Assembly: GCA_965194375.1 (NCBI GenBank)
Contig: CBDAEL010000001.1
From: Tabrizicola_A aquatica
GTDB taxonomy: Bacteria; Pseudomonadota; Alphaproteobacteria; Rhodobacterales; Rhodobacteraceae
Reading direction: 5' to 3' (one strand)
Length of the DNA stretch: 64,000 bases
Made by a program: the position numbers and the translations under genes. Shown in pieces: positions 55,825-63,422 of this stretch. The notes below the pieces were generated by a model. The model was not told where the DNA came from and did no database searches. It worked only from the letters and a program-made list of their open reading frames with translations. How positions within the stretch are numbered: the first letter of the stretch is position 1; every line of letters begins with the position of its first letter.

Positions 55825-55945
55825 GGCGTTGTCAGAGGAACTTGCCATGAGGCGATCCGGGCGCATGGCTAGACTAACATCTTGACCAATCGTCCCCATT
55901 CCCACGGCTTCAAAGTGAGCCAAGAGATTATCCATCAGAGGAGCC
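55825..55945 (+). mobile_element. IS6-family left-end remnant B
   Basis: Left end GGCGTTGTCAGAGGAACTTG is very similar to remnant A at 48662 and has the same orientation. It is followed by codons TNRPHSHGFKVSQEIIHQ, a degraded IS6 transposase N-terminus. The initiating ATG is TTG and the match ends at about 55945. The catabolic cassette lies between the two remnants. Confidence 0.65.
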
Positions 55946-55989
55946 CGGCAGTTGATCCTTTCACCGTTCGCTTCCTTCCAGCCGGTCTC

Positions 55990-56125
55990 CAAGCGCCGCC
56001 CCCACCTGCTCCTGCCAAGCCGCGCCCACCAGAAAACACGGATCATACAAGCTTACTGATGAGGCCTCGCGCCCGCAGGTCAACCGCCTCAGTACCTTCG
56101 GCGCGAGAAAGGCCAAACGGCACCG
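55990..56125 (-). pseudogene. Serine-recombinase tail remnant, copy B
   Basis: The DNA is similar over about 130 bp to copy C at 58335-58530, for example the shared stretch GCCTCGCGCCCGCAGGT, but it has several indels and no open frame matching the family. It is fused to the 3' part of the neighbouring small gene. Confidence 0.55.
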
Positions 56126-56292
56126 ATGTCAGCCAAGTTTTTAGCCTTGCGGAATGCGCTTGTTAGCTGGCTGTGATATTCGTCGGTCGTTACGTCACCT
56201 TCTACCCACGTCTCAGACAGACCAAGAGGATCCCAAGAACCGAAACCGATCAGTCGCAATTGCGGAACCAAGGCCAGCATGTCGGGTTTCAT
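56089..56292 (-). CDS. Hypothetical protein, probably 3'-truncated
   Basis: A 67-residue frame MKPDMLALVPQLRLIGFGSWDPLGLSE... that overlaps the upstream gene by 4 bp (ATGA) and so belongs to the same run. Its last about 12 codons run into the recombinase-tail copy B, which means the original C-terminus was replaced by that fragment. No family is recognised. It is probably a truncated last gene of a hypothetical operon. Confidence 0.5.
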   Translation of the reverse strand: MKPDMLALVPQLRLIGFGSWDPLGLSETWVEGDVTTDEYHSQLTSAFRKAKNLADIGAVWPFSRRRY

Positions 56293-56858
56293 CGGTTTGC
56301 CGCCCTAATTCGGAAATCATAAATGACGCCGTCCTCCATGTGTGCCAGCACAGTTGCAGCTTCGGACAGCGGTCCTGCGTTCCGCCGAGTTGCCATGTCG
56401 GGCTCCATACCGGGGGATTTGGCGTAGAAATGATGCATGAGCCCGACCTTCTGCAGACCCAGACCTTCCGCCAGGGCGGTCAACACGTCGATCCAGTAGG
56501 TGCCATCCTCGTTCGGCGGGTTGCGCGCAGGGCGGGCTGCAGCGTGGTCCTTGTCGGCAATGGCACGGGCAATTCGCGCCGCCGACCAGCCCTTGCGGCG
56601 GTAGCGCGCAATATCTGCCGCAACTTCATCATCGGTGCTGTCACCGCGCGGCAAGATACTGCCGAGGTAAGTGCCGCAATCGCACGGCACACGAGTCAGC
56701 CAGTATTCCTGCTCATCAGACGCAATGCACGCGCGCAGACCGGGGGTGTTGACCCTCTCAGCACGACGAGTGTGGCCGCGCTTGTCCCGCGTCGCAAGAA
56801 TGGCATTCATCCGATTAAGGTCATCGGTCGCAGCGATCAAAGTGATGAAGGTGCACAT
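56289..56858 (-). CDS. Hypothetical protein
   Basis: A 189-residue protein beginning MCTFITLIAATDDLNRMNAILATRDKRGHTRRAERVNTPGL, with a short cysteine pair CDCGTYLG, a basic helical stretch (DIARYRRKGWSAARIARAIADK) and a C-terminal alpha/beta part. A cysteine as second residue recalls Ntn-hydrolase glutaminase-type enzymes (MCxxx), but the rest does not match that fold clearly, so no function is assigned. It lies 57 bp downstream of the 293-residue gene and overlaps the next small gene. Confidence 0.6.
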   Translation of the reverse strand: MCTFITLIAATDDLNRMNAILATRDKRGHTRRAERVNTPGLRACIASDEQEYWLTRVPCDCGTYLGSILPRGDSTDDEVAADIARYRRKGWSAARIARAIADKDHAAARPARNPPNEDGTYWIDVLTALAEGLGLQKVGLMHHFYAKSPGMEPDMATRRNAGPLSEAATVLAHMEDGVIYDFRIRAANR

Positions 56859-56915
56859 CGCTTTACTCCGAACCAGGTCCGGTCAGGCTCAGCACGATAT
56901 TCCGGTCCGACCCGC

Positions 56916-57797
56916 TCATGTCACCTTGTCCCGAACGGCTATCATGTCCGGCGCACCTGCCAGACTGGCCACGATTTCGTTCATATCGACAGGCTCCCAC
57001 GGCATCGGGCTGTCGCCAGTATTCGGGAAGGGGTGCGTTGCATAATCTTCGACCAACTTGAGCAGGCCGTTGCGCCCGACGCGGGCTGTCCATACACTAA
57101 ATCCCTGCAGACCTGTCAGGCGTTCACCCGCATCGGCCATGGCCAGGAGCAAGCTGTTCCAACCTGCGGGGTTGTCCGTTCCCGATATACCAAACAGGGT
57201 CTCAAGGCGCGCAACCTCCTGCGGGTCAGGCCACCCTACCATGCAGCGGAACAGCACCGCGCAGGGCAATTGTGCAAGCGGCTTTGCGCCCGAAAGCGGC
57301 AAGACGGCAAAGGGTGTGTGCCACACAAGGATTGGCTGGCGATACCGCCTTGGGGCCTCGCGCAGGTCATCCTGGCTGGCAGGACGGTCGGTCACGAGCC
57401 CAGTAATCTCGAGAAGAAGAATTCCCTTTCGGTCACTGCCGATGTGGATTGCATGACCAAAGCGTCCATCCGGCAATGCGAAAGCAAAGCCGTGCCCAGC
57501 CTTTATTCCAGTCCTGGATGCAAATGTCTGGGCCTGGATGTTGCGACCCCGGTCCGTGTTGTCACTGAGCGCATCGTTCAACCATAGGCCATACCCGTCA
57601 TATGCGACGCCATGCTCCTGCGTACACGCCTCCATCCTCGCTGTGGCGACATCAACATCGTCTTCTTCCCTCAGAACTTCACGCAGCAAAAGGCCGTCCG
57701 GGACCTGTGTGACCGCGATCCCCGCGGGCAGATCGGCAGCAAAGTGCTCTAGTCGCTCTCGCGTGCCATAGATTACATGTTCGATCTGGGTGGACAT
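56916..57797 (-). CDS. Hypothetical protein with possible RraB-like and Imm26-like regions
   Basis: A 293-residue protein. The first part (about 10-75; GLLLREVLREEDDVDVATARMEACTQEHGVAYDGYGLWL) has the charged, alternating pattern of RraB/DUF695-type domains. The middle (about 95-165; GHGFAFALPDGRFGHAIHIGSDRKGILLLEITGLVT) resembles the Imm26-like immunity fold seen beside polymorphic toxins. Both resemblances are weak. The start is ATG 57797, six bp after the upstream gene. The context is a four-gene run between two recombinase-tail copies. Confidence 0.62.
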   Translation of the reverse strand: MSTQIEHVIYGTRERLEHFAADLPAGIAVTQVPDGLLLREVLREEDDVDVATARMEACTQEHGVAYDGYGLWLNDALSDNTDRGRNIQAQTFASRTGIKAGHGFAFALPDGRFGHAIHIGSDRKGILLLEITGLVTDRPASQDDLREAPRRYRQPILVWHTPFAVLPLSGAKPLAQLPCAVLFRCMVGWPDPQEVARLETLFGISGTDNPAGWNSLLLAMADAGERLTGLQGFSVWTARVGRNGLLKLVEDYATHPFPNTGDSPMPWEPVDMNEIVASLAGAPDMIAVRDKVT

Positions 57798-57803
57798 GGC
57801 GGG

Positions 57804-58172
57804 TCAGCTTCCGACCGGGGGCTGCGCGACTTCCTCGAACACGCGCACGCTGTCGATCCGCAGGATCACCTTGCCACCATCGGCACGACGCATCGCGGCG
57901 AATTGGCTGAGGGACCAACCTTCCTCGACGCCTGTCTTCACAAGACCCTCAAACTGCAAGGCCGGCAGGCGCTGACCGGAGGAGAGCGAGACGTCGTAAT
58001 AGCGCCCTTCCTCGAACAGGGCCTTGGCAGACAGCACTTGAAGACCAGCTTGTTGAGGCCCAAGGCGGGGCAGCCACTTGAAGTAAAGTGACAGCCCCAT
58101 GACCAGCGCGCCGATGCAGGCCGAAACGACAACCGCTTGGCCGATAAAAAGGACAAAATCTGACATTTCCAT
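57804..58172 (-). CDS. Small membrane-anchored hypothetical protein
   Basis: A 122-residue protein with one N-terminal membrane helix (about 6-30; FVLFIGQAVVVSACIGALVMGLSLYFKWL) and a soluble domain of about 90 residues with a beta-rich end (ADGGKVILRIDSVRVFEEV). It is the first gene of the four-gene minus-strand run, ending 6 bp before the next gene. There is a choice of three close starts (GTG 58175, ATG 58172, ATG 58166) and no clear ribosome binding site. Function unknown. Confidence 0.6.
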   Translation of the reverse strand: MEMSDFVLFIGQAVVVSACIGALVMGLSLYFKWLPRLGPQQAGLQVLSAKALFEEGRYYDVSLSSGQRLPALQFEGLVKTGVEEGWSLSQFAAMRRADGGKVILRIDSVRVFEEVAQPPVGS

Positions 58173-58334
58173 CACTTTACAATCTTTGGCTCCGGTGACT
58201 TAGGTTCGATCAAAGCTTCGATCAAGATAATGCATGCCGATAGGTGAAAGCGGGTCGATCGCCGCTTCTGGAAAATGATAGAGTAAGATGCACAGCATCT
58301 GTCGATTTGCTCAGCGCCGCCCCCGTCGATCTCG

Positions 58335-58545
58335 CCCTTCACTCGCCAATGGCCCGCCCCAACTGCTCTCCCCAAGCCGTCCCCGCCAGAAAACACAGAT
58401 CGTACAGACTGACCGCCGAAGCCTCGCGCCCGCAGGTGAGGCGCTTCATCACCTCGGGGGCCAGATAGGCCAGCCGCAACTGCCGGCTGACATGGCGTTC
58501 GGCCATTCCCACGGTTTTGGCTAGCTCATGGATTGTGGTCAATTT
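58335..58545 (-). pseudogene. Serine-recombinase C-terminal remnant, copy C
   Basis: The best preserved copy: 67 codons starting at 58542 encode IHELAKTVGMAERHVSRQLRLAYLAPEVMKRL and then TCGREASAVSLYDLCFLAGTAWGEQL. This is the helical tail common at the end of large serine recombinases (pattern HVSRQLRLAYLAPExxxxL). The resolvase catalytic domain is missing. Confidence 0.65.
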
Positions 58546-58640
58546 TGCTGCTCAAATCGGGGGCGATGTGACCACAAACAGTTTGAGGCTGATGATGTCG
58601 CGCAACGGACGCGATATCCGTGCGATCGCGGTTTGATCCA

Positions 58641-58656
58641 TGTCAATATTTTGACA
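58641..58656. promoter_or_regulatory. Inverted repeat upstream of the unknown gene
   Basis: TGTCAATATTTTGACA, 6-bp arms around a 4-bp centre, 115 bp upstream of the gene at 58771. An operator-like palindrome in an otherwise featureless 225-bp gap. Confidence 0.45.
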
Positions 58657-58770
58657 CACAAAGCTGTGTAATGAGCCAATTGGGTCACTAAATGGGCATT
58701 CTTGACCTGCACTGTGCACTCTAAGCTTGGTTGCTTAGATACAAGGACTTTCTCAAGAGGATTTTTCGGC

Positions 58771-59505
58771 ATGGTCTATCCAGTCATTCCAACGAACAAC
58801 GCAGCCGTCGACGCTGTGGCTTTGGTTACAGGAAAGATAGATGGCTCGCTCGACATCAGCGAAGAGCAAAAGGCCTCGATTGCAGCATTCATCCTCGCGC
58901 ACCGCCGACAGGACATCCTTTTTCTGAGTAACAAATCCGCAGGCCACCCCAACCTGCTCGGCGCGCTGCTAGACGCTGGGGTCTTGGGATGGGCTGGGGG
59001 AAAAGCTGGGTACACGGTCAATCCGCAGTTCAGGGCGCGCTTCGGATTGACGTTTTCGACGGTTGAGGATGGTTCACTCCATTCACACCCTGTGAGCAGA
59101 TCAGGGCTTTGGTATCGAAACCGTATGTCCACGCGTTTTCTCTACTGGGAGGACGTGGTTTCTCTAGAGTTTACACCAGCGTTCTTTGTTTCACCCGTCG
59201 ACTTTATCTCGACAGTTTCCGCCTTCAGGGATGGCTATCGACCCTCAGGGACCTTCCAACGATGCTATTACCCGCCCGATGTTGCAGAAGCACAGGTGTT
59301 CCTAGATGCAGTCCTGGCTGACGCCCAATCAGCAGGCATTGCGCTCGCCCAGATTGCTGATGGCCTTGTTTGTGCCGATCCAGTCGCTGTTAGAGACCAC
59401 TTTGATGCCCATGCTGCCAAAAGGTACAACAGGGAAGGCGTGGGGTTTTCTATCGCGACAAAGGACAGGCAGGGGCGGGTTTCGCAGTGTTTGGGGCATT
59501 ACTGA
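58771..59505 (+). CDS. Hypothetical protein, possibly frameshifted
   Basis: A 244-residue protein without recognised family, starting MVYPVIPTNNAAVDAVALV. It is rich in aromatic residues (SRSGLWYRNRMSTRFLYWEDVVSLEF) and has no signal peptide or membrane segment. At about 59470-59485 the reading frame could shift: another frame continues with GFRSVWGITDCTDFIDPEVDLRF...GEPVVSTFL to 59617 and looks protein-like, so the intact gene may be about 280 codons long. It is isolated between a recombinase remnant and an IS21 stub. Confidence 0.55.
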   Translation: MVYPVIPTNNAAVDAVALVTGKIDGSLDISEEQKASIAAFILAHRRQDILFLSNKSAGHPNLLGALLDAGVLGWAGGKAGYTVNPQFRARFGLTFSTVEDGSLHSHPVSRSGLWYRNRMSTRFLYWEDVVSLEFTPAFFVSPVDFISTVSAFRDGYRPSGTFQRCYYPPDVAEAQVFLDAVLADAQSAGIALAQIADGLVCADPVAVRDHFDAHAAKRYNREGVGFSIATKDRQGRVSQCLGHY

Positions 59506-59639
59506 CTGCACTGACTTCATCGACCCTGAAGTGGATCTGCGGTTTACATGCTGCACATGGGCAGTGTCAGATGAACTTCCGTTGCCCGGTGAGCCAGTCG
59601 TCTCTACATTCCTCTGATGACTGTTGATTTTCATCCAGA

Positions 59640-59803
59640 ACTGCGCCGTTTAGGCGGATAATTTTCACTGAGAACTGAGCCATGTGAACCTTTCCCCAAA
59701 GCGGTGAGCGGCGGGGGCAACGGAGTGATCCACATGGGACTATTGAACATCATCCGACGGATGCATTTGCGGCAGAAGCTGTCGATCCGCGAGATCGCGC
59801 CAC
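59640..59803 (+). mobile_element. IS21-family left-end remnant
   Basis: A start codon at 59733 begins MGLLNIIRRMHLRQKLSIREIA, the N-terminus of an IS21-type IstA transposase. After about 22 codons the match ends and the frame runs into unrelated sequence. The upstream about 95 bp is the presumed terminal region. istB is absent. Confidence 0.65.
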
Positions 59804-59898
59804 CGCCAGCTCCACACGCGCCCGATAGTGCCAGAACTGCATTTCCCGGTGTTCGACTTAACTCGATGACTTAAGGCCCAAGGCCCGTGGTCCACGCG

Positions 59899-59933
59899 CC
59901 TCGAACCTCGAACCTCGAACCTCGAACCTCGAA
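59899..59933 (+). repeat. Tandem heptamer repeat (CCTCGAA)5
   Basis: Five exact consecutive copies of CCTCGAA. Partly degenerate copies (GAACC-type motifs) flank it. It lies in the non-coding stretch before the HGGxSTG gene. Confidence 0.85.
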
Positions 59934-59981
59934 ACTTGAGCCGCGAACCAAGAACCACGCCCCTCGCATCTCGATGCATTT

Positions 59982-59998
59982 GTGTTATAGTATAACAC
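59982..59998. promoter_or_regulatory. 17-bp palindrome upstream of the HGGxSTG gene
   Basis: GTGTTATA-G-TATAACAC, a perfect palindrome 18 bp before the start codon of the HGGxSTG gene. Part of it (TAGTATAACA) recurs at 60549-60558. It overlaps a plausible -10 region and may be a phage-type operator. Confidence 0.55.
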
Positions 59999-60016
59999 TC
60001 ATTACTTGGGGGCCAA

Positions 60017-60373
60017 ATGAAGTTCACAAAAGGCAACATCATCGGTAACGCCACACGCTTCGGGCCTGACTGGCAAGGCAAGCGCTGTGGAGCAAGGACC
60101 AAGGGCGGAGACCCATGCCAACGCCCCGCAGTGGCCCGTACAGGGCGCTGCCCCAATCATGGGGGCAAGAGCACCGGACCACGGACCGAGGAGGGGATTG
60201 CCCGCATCGTTGCGGCCAAGACCACGCACGGGCGGTTGACAAAGGAGGCTCGCGCTGAGGCCAAAGCACGGGCCAAGGTGGGGCGGCAGGTGAGGGGTGA
60301 TCTCAGGGAGATCGAGCGTTGGGCCTTGGACCACGGACTCCTTGAGAGGGATTGGCGGGACAAGTTCGTCTAG
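60017..60373 (+). CDS. HGGxSTG-motif phage/MGE protein
   Basis: A 118-residue basic protein with CGARTKGGDPCQRPAVARTGRCPNHGGKSTGPRTEEG, which is the HGGxSTGPRT motif of small proteins found in alphaproteobacterial prophages and integrative elements. The cysteine/histidine spacing (CGA..C..C.NHGG) suggests a zinc-binding knuckle that contacts nucleic acid. The C-terminus is a charged helix. The start at 60017 follows a G-rich stretch. It is transcribed toward the minus-strand replication genes. Confidence 0.8.
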   Translation: MKFTKGNIIGNATRFGPDWQGKRCGARTKGGDPCQRPAVARTGRCPNHGGKSTGPRTEEGIARIVAAKTTHGRLTKEARAEAKARAKVGRQVRGDLREIERWALDHGLLERDWRDKFV

Positions 60374-60592
60374 TTCAAGTGCAATCGTCCCTCGTTTGAT
60401 GCGGGTAATCGGATCGATGCCGACTGAACGCCACATCGCCAGCGCCGCAGGGTCGAGCTGTCTTGTGTCCCGCATCTGAACCGCCCCCTGCGCGGGACGA
60501 CGGACTTCGAGCTCGGAGAGGCGTCGATGCAGGGAAGTTAACATAGCTAGTATAACAGCAGATTTCGGCGCGCTGAACAATTTCACCGCACA
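60374..60592 (-). other. Possible small phage ORF region
   Basis: A minus-strand frame starting at ATG 60544 or 60586 encodes LTSLHRRLSELEVRRPAQGAV followed by a charged segment. Its later part would be antisense to the HGGxSTG gene and looks like a shadow there. The first about 65 codons could be a real small gene; the sequence alone does not decide. TAGTATAACA at 60549 shares sequence with the palindrome at 59982. Confidence 0.35.
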
Positions 60593-60976
60593 CTAGGCCT
60601 CAGCCAACCAGAGCGCACCATAGGCCACTTCATAATGGCTTGTGGTCGTCTTCTTGGTGCGGATCATGATCAGCTCCGACTGTTCTTTAAGGGACGCTAG
60701 TATCTTAGCGCGCTTCTTTTCAGGCGGGTTACCCGCCGCAGTCCAGATCGCCATGTTGAGTGGCGTCCACTCGCGCCGAGTCATGGTGAGCTGTCGGTGG
60801 ATTGCAAGGATGAGGGGCAGTGCCGTCTCACATCCACCCTCTACACACGCAAGGATCACACTAAGCGGGATCGCAGGGATGAAGTGCTTTGTCCTGCCGG
60901 TCTTGGGCTTAGCTGTCGCCTCTGGCAGGGTGAACTCGTCTGGGATGGCGAACTTGGCAAAGATGTCATCAGCCAT
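60593..60976 (-). CDS. Phage-type winged-helix-like small protein
   Basis: A 127-residue protein. From residue about 30 it has the pattern of small winged-helix proteins on plasmids and phages: RTKHFIPAIPLSVILACVEGGCETALPLILAIHR, then AKILASLKEQSELIMIRTKKTTTSHYEV (recognition helix and wing). It probably binds DNA in replication control. The start at 60976 lies downstream of a TATAAT-like box on the minus strand (about 60999-60994). Last gene of the phage-type run. Confidence 0.6.
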   Translation of the reverse strand: MADDIFAKFAIPDEFTLPEATAKPKTGRTKHFIPAIPLSVILACVEGGCETALPLILAIHRQLTMTRREWTPLNMAIWTAAGNPPEKKRAKILASLKEQSELIMIRTKKTTTSHYEVAYGALWLAEA

Positions 60977-61021
60977 TCTGACCTACTCTCTCTATTATAC
61001 GGATATGGATATAGGCCCCAA

Positions 61022-61066
61022 GGACCCCCTGAATTTGGGGGGTCCCACCCCCCGCATTCGGGGGGG
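61022..61066. repeat. Two adjacent GC-rich hairpins
   Basis: 8-bp arms GGACCCCC / GGGGGTCC (61022-61029 and 61038-61045), directly followed by 7-bp arms CCCCCCG / CGGGGGG (61048-61054 and 61059-61065). They lie between the polymerase stop and the winged-helix gene on the transcript and have no T-run. They may insulate or stabilise the polymerase mRNA. Confidence 0.7.
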
Positions 61067-61074
61067 CGGTTGGA

Positions 61075-62838
61075 TCATGGAGCCGCTGCCTCTGCCGCAG
61101 ATAGCAGGGCCATCACTTTGGCGAAGAACTTGCCGTCGTCCTTGTCATCGACATAGCGGTCGGGGCTGCGGACGATCTTGATGTCCGACCTGCAACGTTT
61201 GCCCTTTCCTAGAACAATCTCGGAGGCGTCGCCCATAATCTGGGCCAAGCGTTGGGCCTGTGCCTCGATCTCGTCGGCCGGCCCTTCGAGCAGCAAGGCG
61301 TCGTGGACAGGTGCGCAAATCATCAAGCCTGCCTCAATCGCCATCGAGACCGCCAAGCGCATCATTTCTGCGCCGTGGGCCTGCATCGGCCAGTTCAAAA
61401 TTGACCGGGTATTGATTTCCACACCGCTGTTAGGAGGGAAGTGGATGCGCCAACCGAAGACTGTCTCGAGGGGATAACCCAGGAGACAGTGCGTGACATT
61501 CGCCTCAGCCCAAGCCCAAAAGACATGGTAGGTCGCCCGATGCAGGCGCAAGAGTTCCCGAGCCCGGTCAACATGAATACCGGACTTGGCAGCAATACCC
61601 GCCGCCGACATCCCATAGTTCACGCCAAGGACAATGCTCTTGCACTGATCTCGCTCTGTCGGATGGCTTGCCTTGGTGGCCCCCTGCGGTGCAATGCCTG
61701 CCTGTATCGCAAAGCCGATGTAGGGATCGCCGCCTTCATAGGCCTGCCAGAGCCGCACGTCGCCCGACATGGCGCCGGCAATCGCCAACTCCTGCGATGA
61801 CCAGTCGACATAGGCCAAGGCGCGCCCCGCTTCCGGCTTGATCAGGTGCCGGATCCAGCGCGAGGGGCCGAAGATGAACTCGGTCGTCGAGGGCTGGTTG
61901 CGTGAGGTCTTTGCGCTGAAGGCGGACAGCAGGGTGCGACAACGGCCATCCGGGCCGACGCTCAACTTGTTCAGGCGCAATTGGCCGAGGGTCGTGCGCA
62001 ATTCGTGGAGGGCGCGCAACTCTGGGTGGGCCTTGGCCTGATCGCGGAACGTGTCCTCGTCCAAGAGCAACTTACCCGTCTGCGCGCGCGGCCACGCAAT
62101 GCTGTGCTTCGCCAGATAGCTTTCAAAACGCCGCTCCACAAAGCGCGTCCCGTCATAGACGCCGTAGTCTACATCCACGGCGGCAATCAGGCGGGCTTTG
62201 ATCGCATCCCAGTTGGCGATCAGCCGGTCCAAGAGCGCCACATCGATCGGCACGCCATTGTTTTCGACGACGCCGAGTGCTGCCATGTAGCGCCCGCGCA
62301 GAAAGGCCTGTCCCAGTTGAACCTCCCCCTGTCCAAAGAGGGGCAGCAGACGCGGCAGGAGCCGCACCAGAGCATCAACATCGCTTTCGCAGTACGACAG
62401 GATAGCCTCACGTTCCGTATCGCTCCACGGGCCGCCTGACATGATGAGCGTGCGCATCGCCTCCTTGTCCTCGCCGCCGATCGACGGCAGACCGAAGTAC
62501 AGGAGTGCGCCGATCAGACCATTCCCGTGCAGTGGGATGCGCCCATTGGTGATGCGGCGGAAATCTGCAAAGAGGTCAAGCACGCGGCGGGGCGGCGGCC
62601 AGCCCAGTGCATCAAAGCAGCTGGTTTCTGCGCTTGCGTAGTAGGCGACGAAGATTTCATCATCGCCACATTTGAACGGACAGTGCACGAGCTCGTCGCC
62701 CCAAAGGTGCAGAGCCTTGCCCGTGATCAAGCACTTGGCAACCATGCAAACCACGAGTGGTTTGTGGCCCCGAAGGGCCACAAACTCAAAATCAATACAC
62801 CAGACGTGCCGGTAACCGTAGGCTTCGAATACCTCCAT
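61075..62838 (-). CDS. Family A DNA polymerase of phage type
   Basis: A 587-residue DNA polymerase I-like enzyme with a 3'-5' exonuclease domain (CIDFEF, D16 and E18; SYCESDVDALVRL at about 148-160) and a polymerase domain. Motif A is YVDWSSQE (343-350), motif B RDQCKSIVLGVNYG (396-409) and motif C VHDALLLE (511-518), all with the catalytic acids and lysine. There is no 5'-3' exonuclease domain, as in phage replicases. It is smaller than the host PolA and carries WSSQE in place of YSQIE. It probably replicates a phage or satellite genome. The start lies 4 bp after the upstream gene's stop. Confidence 0.92.
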   Translation of the reverse strand: MEVFEAYGYRHVWCIDFEFVALRGHKPLVVCMVAKCLITGKALHLWGDELVHCPFKCGDDEIFVAYYASAETSCFDALGWPPPRRVLDLFADFRRITNGRIPLHGNGLIGALLYFGLPSIGGEDKEAMRTLIMSGGPWSDTEREAILSYCESDVDALVRLLPRLLPLFGQGEVQLGQAFLRGRYMAALGVVENNGVPIDVALLDRLIANWDAIKARLIAAVDVDYGVYDGTRFVERRFESYLAKHSIAWPRAQTGKLLLDEDTFRDQAKAHPELRALHELRTTLGQLRLNKLSVGPDGRCRTLLSAFSAKTSRNQPSTTEFIFGPSRWIRHLIKPEAGRALAYVDWSSQELAIAGAMSGDVRLWQAYEGGDPYIGFAIQAGIAPQGATKASHPTERDQCKSIVLGVNYGMSAAGIAAKSGIHVDRARELLRLHRATYHVFWAWAEANVTHCLLGYPLETVFGWRIHFPPNSGVEINTRSILNWPMQAHGAEMMRLAVSMAIEAGLMICAPVHDALLLEGPADEIEAQAQRLAQIMGDASEIVLGKGKRCRSDIKIVRSPDRYVDDKDDGKFFAKVMALLSAAEAAAP

Positions 62839-62841
62839 GAT

Positions 62842-63420
62842 TTACGCCCTCCCGAGAAGGCGCCGGATCACGGGGTGCTCAAGGCTGTCGATCAAGCGCC
62901 CATTGCCGAAGGCGATCGCAAGCAGCTCTTGCAACTTCTTATCTGGCCAGACGGGGTCTGCCGCCGCAGATTGGGCAACGTGCACGTCATAGCACTGAGC
63001 GCTCATATTGGCGGTCAGGCGAACCCAAGCCGTCTCGGCCCGTTCTGCTGCTGTGCGGGCCGTCAAGTTCCATGTATTGTCCGCGCGGTCGTTCGGAGGC
63101 AACGGGACCGGCCAGAAAAACGGCGTTCCTTGCTGCGTCACAGCGAGACGAAGTTCGACGAGCTTGACCTCACCAGGTACTTGTTCTGCTACAGCCGGTG
63201 TCACCGCGTAGATTTCCTGTTCTTCCTTGAGGTCGAGCAACGCCATCGGAATACGAAGGGCTGGGTTGTCGTTCACCCTAACAAAGGCCTGCTTGGATGG
63301 CTTCTTGACGTTCATGACCAGTAGGAGCTTTTCAGCCCCCACGCCGGTTGCCATAGCGCCGCTGATCCGCAGAGCCTCCGGGGCAAACGGGTTCGGGGGG
63401 GTTTTGGTTTCGTCGGTCAT
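62842..63420 (-). CDS. Phage-type hypothetical protein next to the polymerase
   Basis: A 192-residue protein that opens with SGAMATGVGAEKLLLVMNVKKPSKQAFVRVND and ends with AFGNGRLIDSLEHPVIRRLLGRA. The C-terminal ending (DPVWPDKKLQELLAIAFGN) is typical of proteins that accompany family A polymerases in alphaproteobacterial phage-like elements; whether it is a single-strand DNA-binding or accessory protein is unknown. The start is ATG 63420. It overlaps neither neighbour but is 3-4 bp from both, so the run AlpA-this gene-polymerase is one transcript. Confidence 0.65.
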   Translation of the reverse strand: MTDETKTPPNPFAPEALRISGAMATGVGAEKLLLVMNVKKPSKQAFVRVNDNPALRIPMALLDLKEEQEIYAVTPAVAEQVPGEVKLVELRLAVTQQGTPFFWPVPLPPNDRADNTWNLTARTAAERAETAWVRLTANMSAQCYDVHVAQSAAADPVWPDKKLQELLAIAFGNGRLIDSLEHPVIRRLLGRA

Positions 63421-63422
63421 GA

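Noticed and set aside
56154..57587. 477-codon plus-strand frame
   Set aside because: Antisense to three closely spaced minus-strand genes with better starts and spacing; cysteine/arginine-rich shadow composition.
59899..59933. Heptamer repeats as a CRISPR array
   Set aside because: Unit length is 7 bp without spacers; it is a simple tandem repeat.
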